A stretch of DNA of 64,000 bases, taken from the NCBI GenBank assembly GCA_009885805.1, contig VFJZ01000010.1:1-64000 (forward strand), in the 5' to 3' direction. Positions 23,648 through 31,688 of this stretch are shown here, piece after piece; positions within the stretch are counted from its first letter, which is position 1, and every line of letters begins with the position of its first letter. The DNA is from Actinomycetota bacterium (GTDB taxonomy: Bacteria > Actinomycetota > Thermoleophilia > Gaiellales > F1-60-MAGs149). The position numbers and the translations under genes are program-made. The notes beneath the pieces are model-generated. The model had not been told where the DNA came from. It did not search any database and saw only the letters and a list, made by a program, of their open reading frames with translations.

Positions 23648-25072
23648 ATGGGTGACGTGACGATCGGCACCGACGAGGCGAATCCGCGCTTCGGCGTCGA
23701 GCAGCGCGGAATCGAGTTCATCCCCGAGAGCGAACGGGGCATGAGCGTCAGGCAGCTCGCCCTGTTCTGGGTCGGCTCGAGCCTGTACCCGTTCAACGTC
23801 CTGCTCGGCGTGCTCGCGTTCGGCCTCGGTCTGCCCGCCTGGGCGGCCATCCTGGTCTGCATCATCGGCGCGCTCGGCTACGTCTACCCCGCGTTCGGTT
23901 CGATTGCCGGCGCCCGGAGCGGCATGGCGACCTACGCGGTCTCGCGCGCCACCTTCGGCATCAACCCGGGGCGCATCAACGCGCTATTCGCATGGCTGAC
24001 GGGCATCGCGTACGAGGTGATCAACGTCATCGTCGCCGTCTTCGCCGGCGTCGCCCTGCTGACCAAGATCGGCTGGAGCGACCCGGGCGACGTCGGCACG
24101 GTGATCGCGCTGATCGTCGTCTACGGCATCTCGGTCGCGCTGCCGTACCTCGGGCACGCGACGATGGTCTACGTCCAGCAGTTCTTCGCGGTGTTGCTCG
24201 CGATCGTCTCCATCCTGGTGTTCGTCTACCTGCTCGGCGACCTCGATCTCGGCGCGAAGATCGACTCCGGCATTCCAACCTGGTCGGCCTGGCTGATCGC
24301 GCTCGGCATCACGTTCTCCGGGTCGCTCGCGTACGTCATCACACCCTGCGACTACACGCGCTACCTGCCCTCGAAAACGTCCGGGCGGTCGATCTTCTGG
24401 ACCGTGCTGATCGCGGCCGGCGCCCCGGCCGCCTTCCTCGGCGTCGTCGGGGTCCTGATGGCCGCCCAGGGCGGCGACGCGCTTGGTGCCGATCCGATCG
24501 GCAACGCGACCGCGGTGCTACCGGACCTCCTGTTCGTGCTGTGGTTGATCGCGGCGATCGGCGGCTCGATCGCCAACCTCTCGCTGACGATGTACTCCGC
24601 GAGCCTTGCGGCGCAGGCGACCGGCCTGCCGCTGAAGCGCTACCAGGCGACCGTCGTCGACGCGATCATCGCCACCGTCGGCATCGTCTACATCCTGTTC
24701 ATCGATGACGCGACCTTCCTCACCTGGCTGGGCAGCATCGTCGTGTTCGTGATCATCTGGATCGGCCCGTACGGCGCCATCTGGCTGATCGACCTCGCCT
24801 GGCGCGGGTACCGGGTGACGCCGGAGCAGGTGCACGCCGGTGCTGGCTCAGCGTTCTGGGGTCTCACCGGTCCCCGAACCGCGGCCTGGATCTCGCTCGT
24901 CGCCGGGATGATCGCGGCCTGGCTGACGATCTCCGTGCCGAAGTACACCGGGCCGATCGCCGAGGCGCTCGAGTTCACCGACGTGAACTGGCTCGCCGGC
25001 CCGATCGTCGCCGGCGTGCTCTACCTGATCCTCGGCCGCGCCGCCGTTCGGCGGGAGGTCTCCGGCGGCTGA
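23648..25072 (+). CDS. NCS1-family nucleobase/allantoin-type permease
   Basis: A 474-residue transporter with twelve hydrophobic segments. NCS1 features: N-terminal GIEFIPESERGMSVRQLALFW (loop before the first helix), ARSGMATYAVSRATFGINPG, and ITPCDYTRYLPS in the middle. The family imports cytosine, purines, allantoin, hydantoins or thiamine precursors with H+ or Na+. ATG 23648 has a strong GGAGGGG site. It heads an operon with two SDR enzymes and a deacetylase-fold hydrolase, so the imported compound is probably catabolised by them. Confidence 0.9.
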   Translation: MGDVTIGTDEANPRFGVEQRGIEFIPESERGMSVRQLALFWVGSSLYPFNVLLGVLAFGLGLPAWAAILVCIIGALGYVYPAFGSIAGARSGMATYAVSRATFGINPGRINALFAWLTGIAYEVINVIVAVFAGVALLTKIGWSDPGDVGTVIALIVVYGISVALPYLGHATMVYVQQFFAVLLAIVSILVFVYLLGDLDLGAKIDSGIPTWSAWLIALGITFSGSLAYVITPCDYTRYLPSKTSGRSIFWTVLIAAGAPAAFLGVVGVLMAAQGGDALGADPIGNATAVLPDLLFVLWLIAAIGGSIANLSLTMYSASLAAQATGLPLKRYQATVVDAIIATVGIVYILFIDDATFLTWLGSIVVFVIIWIGPYGAIWLIDLAWRGYRVTPEQVHAGAGSAFWGLTGPRTAAWISLVAGMIAAWLTISVPKYTGPIAEALEFTDVNWLAGPIVAGVLYLILGRAAVRREVSGG

Positions 25073-25077
25073 GGTCT

Positions 25078-25751
25078 ATGTCATCTCGGGTGCGGCGTCG
25101 GGCATCGGCGCCGCGACCGCCGCCCTGCTGCGGGCAGAGGGCGCGCGTGTTGTCGCGATCGATCTGACCGCGGCCGCGAGCGTCGACCTCGCGGTGCAGG
25201 CCGACGTCACCGACGCGGCCGCCGTCGAGGACGCCGTGGCACGGGCCGAGCGCGATCTCGGACCGGTCAGCGGCTGCCTCACCGCCGCCGGCGTCTACCG
25301 GCGCGGCGCACTCGGATCGATCGCAGTCGAGGACTGGCGGTCGATGCTGGCCGTCCACCTCGACGGGACGGCGAACGTCTGCCGCGCCGTCTACCGGCGT
25401 CTCCTGCTCCGTAGGAACGGCGCGATCGTCACGATCGGCTCGGAGCTGGCCCTCGTGGGCGACGGCGACGCGCCGCACTACGCGGCCGCCAAGGGCGCGA
25501 TCCACGCCTTCACGAGGAGCCTGGCGAGAGAAGCCGCGCCGCACGGCATCCGCGTGAACTGCGTCGCTCCCGGCCCCACCGACACGCCACTGTTGAAGCC
25601 CGAGTACGCGCCGCCGGACTACGTCGCCTCGCTCGTCCTGCAGCGGCTCGTGCGACCGGAGGAGATCGCCGCCGCCGTCCGCTTCCTGCTGCGCGAGGAC
25701 ACGAACATGGTCGGCCAGGTCGTCTCCCCGAATGCCGGCGCGGTGATCTGA
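25078..25751 (+). CDS. SDR-family dehydrogenase with a defective 5' end
   Basis: Short-chain dehydrogenase of about 224 residues: cofactor motif VISGAASGIGAATAALL, catalytic segment IVTIGSELALVGDGDAPHYA (Tyr) followed by AAKGAIHAF (Lys), and RVNCVAPGPTDTPLL. The frame carrying the cofactor motif has no ATG, GTG or TTG before it; the first canonical start (GTG 25194) would remove the whole nucleotide-binding motif. An ATG at 25078 is one base out of frame: a single extra base after it would give M-x-ISGAASGIG. So there is a 1-nt deletion, a non-standard start, or an assembly error. It ends on the start of the next SDR. Confidence 0.75.
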
Positions 25752-26488
25752 TGGAAGGCCTCGCGGGCCGGACGGCCCTGGTCACGGGAGCCGGTCAGGG
25801 CATCGGCCGGGCGATCGCGCGCCGGCTCGCCGCGGAGGGCGCTCTCGTGCTGTGCAATGACCTCGATCCGGCACGGGCCGACGCCGCCGCGGCCGAGGTC
25901 GGCGGTGTCAGCGTGCCGTTCGACTGCGCCGATCCCGACGCCGTCCGCCGCGCGGTTGCCGAACACCAGCCGATCGACCTGCTGGTCGCGAACCACGCGT
26001 TCATGACGATGGCACCGTTCCTCGAGGTCGATCCGGGCGAGTGGCGGCGGATGCTCGAGACGAACCTGCTGGGGACGGCGTGGCTGGTGTCGGCGTGCGG
26101 CCCGGCGATGGCGGAGCGCGGCTACGGGCGCATCGTCTGCATCGCGTCGGAGTGGGGCGTGACCGGCTGGCCGAACGCGACCGCCTACACGGCCACGAAG
26201 GGCGGCATCATCTCGCTCGTGCGCTCCGCCGCCCACGCCCTCGGACCGCGCGGCGTCGCGGTGAACGCGATCGCACCGGGAGTGACGGACACGCCGCAGC
26301 TCGACGTCGACGCGCTCGACGCGGGCGTCTCGCACGACGAGATGGCCGCGATCTACGCGCGCGACATCCCGCTCGGACGGATCGGGCGACCGGACGACAT
26401 CGCGGCCGTGGCCGTGTTCCTCTGCTCGACCGCCGCCGCGGCGCTGGTCGGCCAGGTGCTGATGCCGAACGGGGGGTACGTGACGTGA
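25751..26488 (+). CDS. SDR-family NAD(P)-dependent oxidoreductase
   Basis: A 245-residue classical SDR: ALVTGAGQGIGRAIARRLAA (cofactor), LVANHAF (NAG-like position), RIVCIASEWGVTGWPNATAY with catalytic Ser and Tyr, TATKGGIISL with Lys, and VNAIAPGVTDTPQ. It would oxidise a secondary alcohol or reduce a ketone. The start overlaps the previous stop by 1 nt and its own stop overlaps the next start by 4 nt (GTGA), so the four-gene operon is tightly coupled. Confidence 0.9.
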   Translation: MEGLAGRTALVTGAGQGIGRAIARRLAAEGALVLCNDLDPARADAAAAEVGGVSVPFDCADPDAVRRAVAEHQPIDLLVANHAFMTMAPFLEVDPGEWRRMLETNLLGTAWLVSACGPAMAERGYGRIVCIASEWGVTGWPNATAYTATKGGIISLVRSAAHALGPRGVAVNAIAPGVTDTPQLDVDALDAGVSHDEMAAIYARDIPLGRIGRPDDIAAVAVFLCSTAAAALVGQVLMPNGGYVT

Positions 26489-27342
26489 GCCTCTATCCAG
26501 CGGGCTGCACCAGCGCTCTGGCGCTGACCTTCGACGTCGACGCCGAGTCGCCGATCCTCGCGACCGATCCGTCGATCGCCCGCGATCTGATGGTGATGAG
26601 CCACCAGGCGTTCGGGCCGCGGGTGGGCGTCCCGCGGATCCTGAAGCTGCTGGAGGAGGAGGGCGTGCCGGCGACGTTCTTCGTCCCCGGCTGGACCGCG
26701 CGCGCCTGGCCCGCGACGCTGGAGGCGATCCTCGCCGCCGGTCACGAGGTCGGACATCACTCCGACCTGCACCACGACGTGCCGCACCAGACCGACGAGG
26801 CGCAGCGCAGCGACTTCGCGCGCGCTCTGGAGACCCTGCGGGCGGCCGGCGTCGACGTCCGCGGCCACCGCGGCGCGATGTGGCGCGCGACGCGGACGAC
26901 GTTCGACCTGATCGCAGCCGCCGGCCTCGAGTACGACTCGACGTTGATGGACGCCGACGCGCCGTACCTGCTCGCGGTCGCGGGTCACCGGTTCGCGGAG
27001 ATCTGTCCGTTCTGGGGCCTGGACGACTGGGAGCAGTACGGCTACCTGCCCGAGCCGAACATCGGCAGCCAGATCGAGGCGCCGTCGAAGGTCGTCGAGC
27101 TGGTCACCGCCGAGATCGATGCGAAGCGCCGCTGGGGCGGCGTCACGTGCATGACGTTCCATCCGTTCCTGTCCGGCCGGGCGAGCCGCGTCGAGGCGAT
27201 CCGCCAGATCATCGATCACGCCCGCAGCGCCGGCGACGTCTGGATCGCGTCGATGCACGAGATCGCCGCGCGGGCGCTCGCGACACCGGGCATCGAGTGC
27301 CGCCCGCCGCACGAGCCCGACCTCAGCCTCGGGCCGTACTGA
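26485..27342 (+). CDS. Cytosolic polysaccharide-deacetylase-fold hydrolase (PgdA/PuuE-like)
   Basis: A 285-residue NodB-fold enzyme: ALTFDVDAESP (metal Asp), FFVPGWTARAW, GHEVGHHSDLHHDVP (metal His pair), RGHRGAMWRAT, and TFHPFLSGRASR near the end. There is no signal peptide, so it acts in the cytosol, like PuuE allantoinase or HpPgdA relatives rather than wall deacetylases. Next to an NCS1 permease and two SDRs it more probably hydrolyses a C-N bond of an imported small molecule than a polysaccharide (inference). Confidence 0.82.
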   Translation: MSLYPAGCTSALALTFDVDAESPILATDPSIARDLMVMSHQAFGPRVGVPRILKLLEEEGVPATFFVPGWTARAWPATLEAILAAGHEVGHHSDLHHDVPHQTDEAQRSDFARALETLRAAGVDVRGHRGAMWRATRTTFDLIAAAGLEYDSTLMDADAPYLLAVAGHRFAEICPFWGLDDWEQYGYLPEPNIGSQIEAPSKVVELVTAEIDAKRRWGGVTCMTFHPFLSGRASRVEAIRQIIDHARSAGDVWIASMHEIAARALATPGIECRPPHEPDLSLGPY

Positions 27343-27661
27343 GGTGCCGATGACGACCACGAACGACGGCGCCGGCCTCTAGCACGAGGACCATGGTTCC
27401 GGCTGGTCGCGCTCGACTTGTGGCTATCGACGCAGCGACGTCACGAAGCGCCGGCTGCGCCCGAGTCGCGACCGAGGTGCGCGCGAAGTCCCGCACCGAG
27501 TACGAGTGGAGTGAGGACGTCCAGCCTCGGCCAGCCACAAGCAGGACCCGGCGACCGTCCGCGAGTTCGGCCTCCTGATGCACCGACACGGACATCACGC
27601 GGGCGTCAGCAACGTCATCGCAGACATCGGCGAACGTAACCAGGCGTGACACCGCAGCCAC
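27323..27661 (-). CDS. Hypothetical protein, possibly decaying
   Basis: A 112-codon frame whose middle part looks protein-like: SVHQEAELADGRRVLLVAGR, then GWTSS and VRDFARTSV. This resembles an uncharacterised actinobacterial small protein in which a GRRVLLL...RGWTSS phrase is followed by a T-rich helix. The C-terminal third shows no such pattern and overlaps the end of the deacetylase gene by 20 nt, so the gene may be shifted or truncated. The rest of the gap 27662-27782 holds nothing I can recognise. Confidence 0.35.
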   Translation of the reverse strand: MAAVSRLVTFADVCDDVADARVMSVSVHQEAELADGRRVLLVAGRGWTSSLHSYSVRDFARTSVATRAQPALRDVAASIATSRARPAGTMVLVLEAGAVVRGRHRHLSTARG

Positions 27662-27782
27662 GGGTTCATCGTCGCAGATCGCCGCGAGGTATCACGACTG
27701 CCGAGAAACGGGTTGTCCGGGCAGGCGCCATCCGCGGCTCAGCGGGGCTGACCTCGTGCTCAACGTCTGGCGGCGAACCCTC

Positions 27783-28160
27783 TCACCGGACCGGATGGCC
27801 ATAGAACGTCTTGTGGACGATGCACCACTGGCCGTCGACCTTGAGCATGGACAGGTCGTCGCTGTACCAGACGCCGGCAAAGTCGCCGCCAACGGTGACC
27901 AGGGCAGTGTCGCCCTCGAGGGAGAGGTGATCCACCCGCCACTGGCCGGGCCCCTGCTCGGCGGCGTACTCCTTGCACTCGACGATGAACTCCGCGAGAT
28001 TCTTCCAGTACAACTCGCCGTCCTCGTTGCCGACGATGCACGCGCGCGGGTGGAACGCGCGGGCGAGCAGCGACTCGTCGCCCCTGATCATTCCGTCGTA
28101 GTAGACACTCGCGACCTCGGTCACCGCCGCAATGTCCGCCTCGTTCGTCTCCTCGGCCAC
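27783..28160 (-). CDS. SnoaL/lumazine-binding-like (NTF2-fold) protein
   Basis: A 125-residue protein with the NTF2-like pattern: VASVYYDGMIRGDESLLARA at the N-terminus, FHPRACIVG, WRVDHLSLEGDTALVTVGGD and a closing strand CIVHKTFYGHP. Putative lumazine-binding/SnoaL-like members of this fold act as small isomerases or hydrolases or have unknown roles. The GTG start has a GAAGGGAC site and a TAGACT box at 28194-28199 about 35 nt upstream. It stands alone. Confidence 0.75.
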   Translation of the reverse strand: MAEETNEADIAAVTEVASVYYDGMIRGDESLLARAFHPRACIVGNEDGELYWKNLAEFIVECKEYAAEQGPGQWRVDHLSLEGDTALVTVGGDFAGVWYSDDLSMLKVDGQWCIVHKTFYGHPVR

Positions 28161-28240
28161 GGTGCGCCCGTCCCTTCTCTGCGGGTCGCAGCGAGTCTAC
28201 ACCTCGCCTGCTGACGCCGCCGGACCCCTTCTCGCCCCAA

Positions 28241-28313
28241 TGCCCCCGGCATGACTCGAACATGCGACACATGGTTTAGGAAACCATTGCTCTATCCCCT
28301 GAGCTACGGAGGC
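28241..28313 (-). tRNA. tRNA-Arg (anticodon CCT)
   Basis: Minus-strand cloverleaf: acceptor GCCTCCG with partner CGGGGGC and discriminator A, D-arm GCTCAGGGGATAGAGC, anticodon stem ATGGT/ACCAT with loop TTCCTAA (CCT at 28278-28280), and T-loop TTCGAGT. CCA is not encoded. No integrase or element is next to it. Confidence 0.95.
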
Positions 28314-28376
28314 GGGCGGCCGACAGCGTAGCCCGGCGATGGCGGACTCGCTGATGCGCACGCCGCCGCGGGGGCG

Positions 28377-28382
28377 TATCAT
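28377..28382 (+). promoter_or_regulatory. -10 box TATCAT, leaderless promoter for the secreted protein
   Basis: TATCAT, 6-nt gap, ATG 28389. Confidence 0.5.
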
Positions 28383-28388
28383 CGGCTG

Positions 28389-29108
28389 ATGGTGTCTCCC
28401 CGCGTCCTCGTCGCCGCCACGCTCGCCGTCCTCTCGTCGGCGCCGACCGCAGCGGCGACGGTCGACCTCACAGCGCATCGCATTCGCGTCGGCGCCCACC
28501 CCGCACTCGTGCGGGTCGTTGTCGACTTCACCGACGGCACCTTCGGCCCGAACGACGTCGATCTCGTTCAGGGGTCGATCGACCACACCGGCGCGGCGCG
28601 CATCGACCTGCACCGACCCAACGCCCAGGCGCAGGCGGCTGCGGTGAGTCGCCACGGCATCCGCGTGTCCGTCGTTCAGATCGCCGGCGCCGCCGGCCTG
28701 CGCGTCCGGCTCCTCGCGCCGCCGCGGCGCTTCAAGTTCGTCGGCTACACCGTGCTCCACCACCCGGAGCGACTGGTGATCGACGTCTACCGCCGGAGCG
28801 CGCTCGTGGCCGCAGCGCGCGGGGGCTGCTTCGATATCCGGTCAACGACCGCCGCGCCGGGCACCGTCTCGGCGCGCGGGACCGTGCTCGAGCGGATCTT
28901 CGAGAACTCCTTCCGACTCCGTCTTCGGCGCGCCGACGGTCAGGTCGTGTCGGCCCGCAGCGTGATCTTCCCGCCCGGCCCCTGGGCGGGCACGGTCCGG
29001 CACGGCCTCGCGCAGCGCCAGCGCGGCCTGTTCGAGGTGATCGAGTTCTCCGCGAAGGACGGCTCGCTCGAGTGCCTCGCGCAGACGCCGGTGACGCTCG
29101 TCCCCTGA
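28389..29108 (+). CDS. Secreted protein with AMIN-like and Gmad2-like domains
   Basis: A 239-residue protein with a signal peptide (VLVAATLAVLSSAPTAAA). Residues about 25-140 look like an AMIN-type domain (TAHRIRVGAHPALVRVVVDF, LRVRLLAPPRRFKF, HPERLVIDVYR). Residues 150-239 resemble the immunoglobulin-like Gmad2 domain seen with spore-germination or lipoprotein modules (TVSARGTVLERIFENSFRLR). Such pairs bind cell-wall or envelope components. The ATG lies 6 nt from TATCAT, so the mRNA is probably leaderless. Confidence 0.65.
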   Translation: MVSPRVLVAATLAVLSSAPTAAATVDLTAHRIRVGAHPALVRVVVDFTDGTFGPNDVDLVQGSIDHTGAARIDLHRPNAQAQAAAVSRHGIRVSVVQIAGAAGLRVRLLAPPRRFKFVGYTVLHHPERLVIDVYRRSALVAAARGGCFDIRSTTAAPGTVSARGTVLERIFENSFRLRLRRADGQVVSARSVIFPPGPWAGTVRHGLAQRQRGLFEVIEFSAKDGSLECLAQTPVTLVP

Positions 29109-29167
29109 CCCGCGCCGACGCCAGCCCCCTGTAACTGCGGCCGCCCACGTGCGACGATACGAGCACG

Positions 29168-29821
29168 ATGCTCTTCTCCCGCACCCCAGCCATGCCGACT
29201 CCGGACGAGGCGCTCCCCGGCCGCGCCGCCGCCATTCCCATTCCCGAGCGTCACACCATCCTCGGCACTCCCCTTGCGCCGCCCTTCCCGCCGGGGGTCG
29301 AGACGATCCAGGTCGCGCTCGGCTGCTTCTGGGGCGCCGAGCGCCTGTTCTGGAGCCTGCCGGGCGTCTACACGACCGCGGTCGGCTACGCCGGCGGCTC
29401 CACCGAGAACCCGACGTACCGCGAGGTCTGCTCGGGCCGCACCGGGCACACCGAGGTGGTGCTCGTCGCGTTCGACCCCGCCCAGATCTCGTTGGACGCC
29501 GTGCTGAAGACGTTCTGGGAGGGCCACAACCCGACCCAGGGCATGCGCCAGGACAACGACGTCGGCACCCAGTACCGCTCGGCGATCTACTGGACGACCG
29601 AGGCGCAGCGGGACGCCGCGATCGCCTCGCGCGACCTGTTCGCCGGCGCTCTGGCCGCGCGCGGCCTCGGCCCGATCACGACTGAGATCGCCGAGGCCGG
29701 TCCCTTCTACTACGCCGAGGACTACCACCAGCAGTATCTCGACAAGAACCCCGGCGGCTACTGCGGTCTCGGTGGCACCGGTGTCGCCTGCCCGATCGGA
29801 ACCGGCGTCAGCACGGCCTGA
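29168..29821 (+). CDS. msrA: Peptide methionine sulfoxide reductase A
   Basis: A 217-residue enzyme that reduces methionine-S-sulfoxide in oxidised proteins. Motifs: catalytic Cys in [64 protein letters not shown], and [20 protein letters not shown] with a C-terminal recycling Cys in GVACP. It has a 40-residue N-terminal extension relative to minimal MsrA; the second ATG at 29192 is an alternative start. Confidence 0.95.
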   Translation: MLFSRTPAMPTPDEALPGRAAAIPIPERHTILGTPLAPPFPPGVETIQVALGCFWGAERLFWSLPGVYTTAVGYAGGSTENPTYREVCSGRTGHTEVVLVAFDPAQISLDAVLKTFWEGHNPTQGMRQDNDVGTQYRSAIYWTTEAQRDAAIASRDLFAGALAARGLGPITTEIAEAGPFYYAEDYHQQYLDKNPGGYCGLGGTGVACPIGTGVSTA

Positions 29822-30299
29822 ACCGATCGCGTTCACCGGCTTCCCGCCAGAGAGCCTCCGGTTCCTGGAGTCGCTCGCGTCGCACAACGAGACGGCCTGG
29901 TTCGACGCGAACCGCGCGACCTCCGACGACGCCCTGATCGAGCCGGCACGCGAACTCGTGATCGCGGTCGGCGAGCGACTCGCCGCCGTCGCGCCTGACA
30001 TCAACGCCGCCCCGCGCGTCAACGGCTCGATCTTCCGCATCAACCGTGACCGACGCCTCGCGACCGATCGGCGGCCGGACAAGGAACACCTCGATCTGAT
30101 GTGGTGGCGCGGCGCCGGCCGCAGCCGCGGGCGTCCGGGCTTCTTCGTCGGCCGGGGCGGCGGTCTACACGCCTTCCTCTCGCTGCCGTCGCCGGCAGCG
30201 CTTCGGGAGACCCGCCTCGGCGACCTCATCGCAACGCACTTCGTGACCCTCGGGCCCTTCTGCGAGCACGTCCGGCGGATCATCGACAATACGCTGTAG
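29772..30299 (+). CDS. DUF2461-like protein, atypical C-terminus
   Basis: A protein of about 175 residues whose first 110 match the DUF2461 pattern: [44 protein letters not shown] and [10 protein letters not shown]. The family is usually about 210-230 residues, and the part after [15 protein letters not shown] does not follow it, so a truncation or small frame change is possible. The start (GTG 29772 or 29781) overlaps msrA by 40-50 nt. Function unknown. Its stop overlaps the next start by 1 nt. Confidence 0.6.
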   Translation: MAPVSPARSEPASARPEPIAFTGFPPESLRFLESLASHNETAWFDANRATSDDALIEPARELVIAVGERLAAVAPDINAAPRVNGSIFRINRDRRLATDRRPDKEHLDLMWWRGAGRSRGRPGFFVGRGGGLHAFLSLPSPAALRETRLGDLIATHFVTLGPFCEHVRRIIDNTL

Positions 30300-31078
30300 T
30301 GCTGCGTCTGCTGGCGAGCGCGATCGGCACGACGCTCGCCGTGACCCTCGCCGGTCGCGCGGGCGAGCGCTTCGGGCCGCTCGGCGCGGCCCTGGCGATG
30401 GCGTTTCCCCTGAACGCCGGCCCCGGCTACCTGCTCGTGATCGTCCACGGTGCGGACGCGGCGTTCATCGAACGCGCAGCGCTCGTCTCCCTCGCCGGCT
30501 GCGGCGCCGTGCTGCTGTTCACGGCGCTCTACGTGCGCCACGTCGACGGACGCGGCTTCCGCTACGGCGTCATCGTCTCCCTCGCCGGCTGGGCGGCGCT
30601 GGCCCTGCCGCTCGCCATCGTCCGGCCCACGTGGCCGGCTGCCGTCGCCCTGATCGTGGTTGGTGCCGCGCTCGCCCGGGTCTTCTGGCGCTCCCCCGCG
30701 ACCGCCTCGGCGCCGCCCGCGACACCACCGACGTGGTCGTTCCTCATCGTCCGCGGCGTCATCGTCGGCGCCACCGTCTCCTCGGTGGCCGCACTCGCCG
30801 GCTCGCTCGGCCCGGTCTTCGCCGGGCTCGCCTTCGCGTTCCCCCTGATCCTGCTCTCGTCCGCGATCGTGCTGGAACTCGGTTACGGCCGCGGCCTCGC
30901 GCTCGCGAGCCTTGCCGCGGTGCCCCGCACGCTGTGGGTCTACGGCGTGTTCTGCGTCGTCCTGTACGTCACCGTCCACCCCGTCGGCCCGCTCGGCGCC
31001 TGGTGCGCCGCAGCCGGCGCCGCCGTGGTCACGGCAGTGGTAACGGCCCGCGTCGCGCTCAGCGCTCCGTCGCGCTGA
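30299..31078 (+). CDS. Integral membrane protein of unknown function
   Basis: A 259-residue protein with about eight hydrophobic segments arranged as two similar halves. Each half has a GPxxAALAMAFPL-like phrase (FGPLGAALAMAFPLNAGPGY; LGPVFAGLAFAFPLILLSS), so it looks like an internal duplication. No transporter family is recognised with confidence. GTG 30299 overlaps the DUF2461 stop (TAGTG). It converges with the VLRF1 gene, overlapping it by 20 nt. Confidence 0.65.
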   Translation: MLRLLASAIGTTLAVTLAGRAGERFGPLGAALAMAFPLNAGPGYLLVIVHGADAAFIERAALVSLAGCGAVLLFTALYVRHVDGRGFRYGVIVSLAGWAALALPLAIVRPTWPAAVALIVVGAALARVFWRSPATASAPPATPPTWSFLIVRGVIVGATVSSVAALAGSLGPVFAGLAFAFPLILLSSAIVLELGYGRGLALASLAAVPRTLWVYGVFCVVLYVTVHPVGPLGAWCAAAGAAVVTAVVTARVALSAPSR

Positions 31079-31688
31079 CCGCGGCCGCGAACAGGTCGTA
31101 GGGGAGCGCCTCCAGCACCCGCAGCCGCGGGTCGGGGACGGTCAGGAACCGGTCGACCGCCAGCGTCGCCACCGCCGCCAGGTCGGCGCGCTCGGCGAGC
31201 GTCGCGCGCACCGCTTCACGGTCGCCGCCGAGGACGACGGCCTGGAGGTCGCCGAGACGCGGCAGAAGGATGCGCGCGGCGGTGGCGGCGGCCGCCTCGT
31301 GCAGAGCCGCCGCCTGCTCGTCACGCCGCCGCCGGAACCGGTTCGCGGACGACCCGCCGGCGCGGTGCCGCGAGTGGACGAGCCGGGTACCGACCTTGGA
31401 CGCGTCGAGGCGGTCGCCGACGAAGACGGCGGCGGCGTAGCCACCGAGCCGGACGAGCAGCACGCCCACGACGGTGTCGCGCTCCAGTGCCTCGACGCAC
31501 GGCCCGACCCGCACGCGCTCGTAGACGGCCTCGTGCGACATCCCGAACGCGGGTCGGACGGCGAGGGTCTCGTGCTCACGCTCGAACGTCGCCTCGCCGC
31601 CGGCGTAGACGCTGCGACCGGGCTCGCCGTCGATCGCCGCCAGCCGCAGGACGACGTTGCGCCGCCCGATGAAGCGGCGCTCAGGCAA
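31059..31688 (-). CDS. acVLRF1-type (Vms1-like) peptidyl-tRNA hydrolase / release factor
   Basis: A 209-residue protein with the eRF1-like VLRF1 fold. The conserved loop is HSRHRAGGSSANRFRRRRDE (about residues 105-124), the counterpart of the GGQ loop, where VLRF1 proteins carry a GGxS sequence. The surrounding strands (VVGVLLVRLGGYAAAVFVGD; DLQAVVLGGDREAV) fit. In ribosome rescue such proteins release nascent chains from tRNA. The start is TTG 31688, overlapping the MFS stop by 8 nt. This is the actinobacterial branch of the family. Confidence 0.75.
   Translation of the reverse strand: MPERRFIGRRNVVLRLAAIDGEPGRSVYAGGEATFEREHETLAVRPAFGMSHEAVYERVRVGPCVEALERDTVVGVLLVRLGGYAAAVFVGDRLDASKVGTRLVHSRHRAGGSSANRFRRRRDEQAAALHEAAAATAARILLPRLGDLQAVVLGGDREAVRATLAERADLAAVATLAVDRFLTVPDPRLRVLEALPYDLFAAAVSATER

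Noticed and set aside
27393-27578. Plus-strand ORF of 61 codons in the gap after the deacetylase
   Set aside because: Composition and lack of start signals fit a shadow of the weak minus-strand frame.
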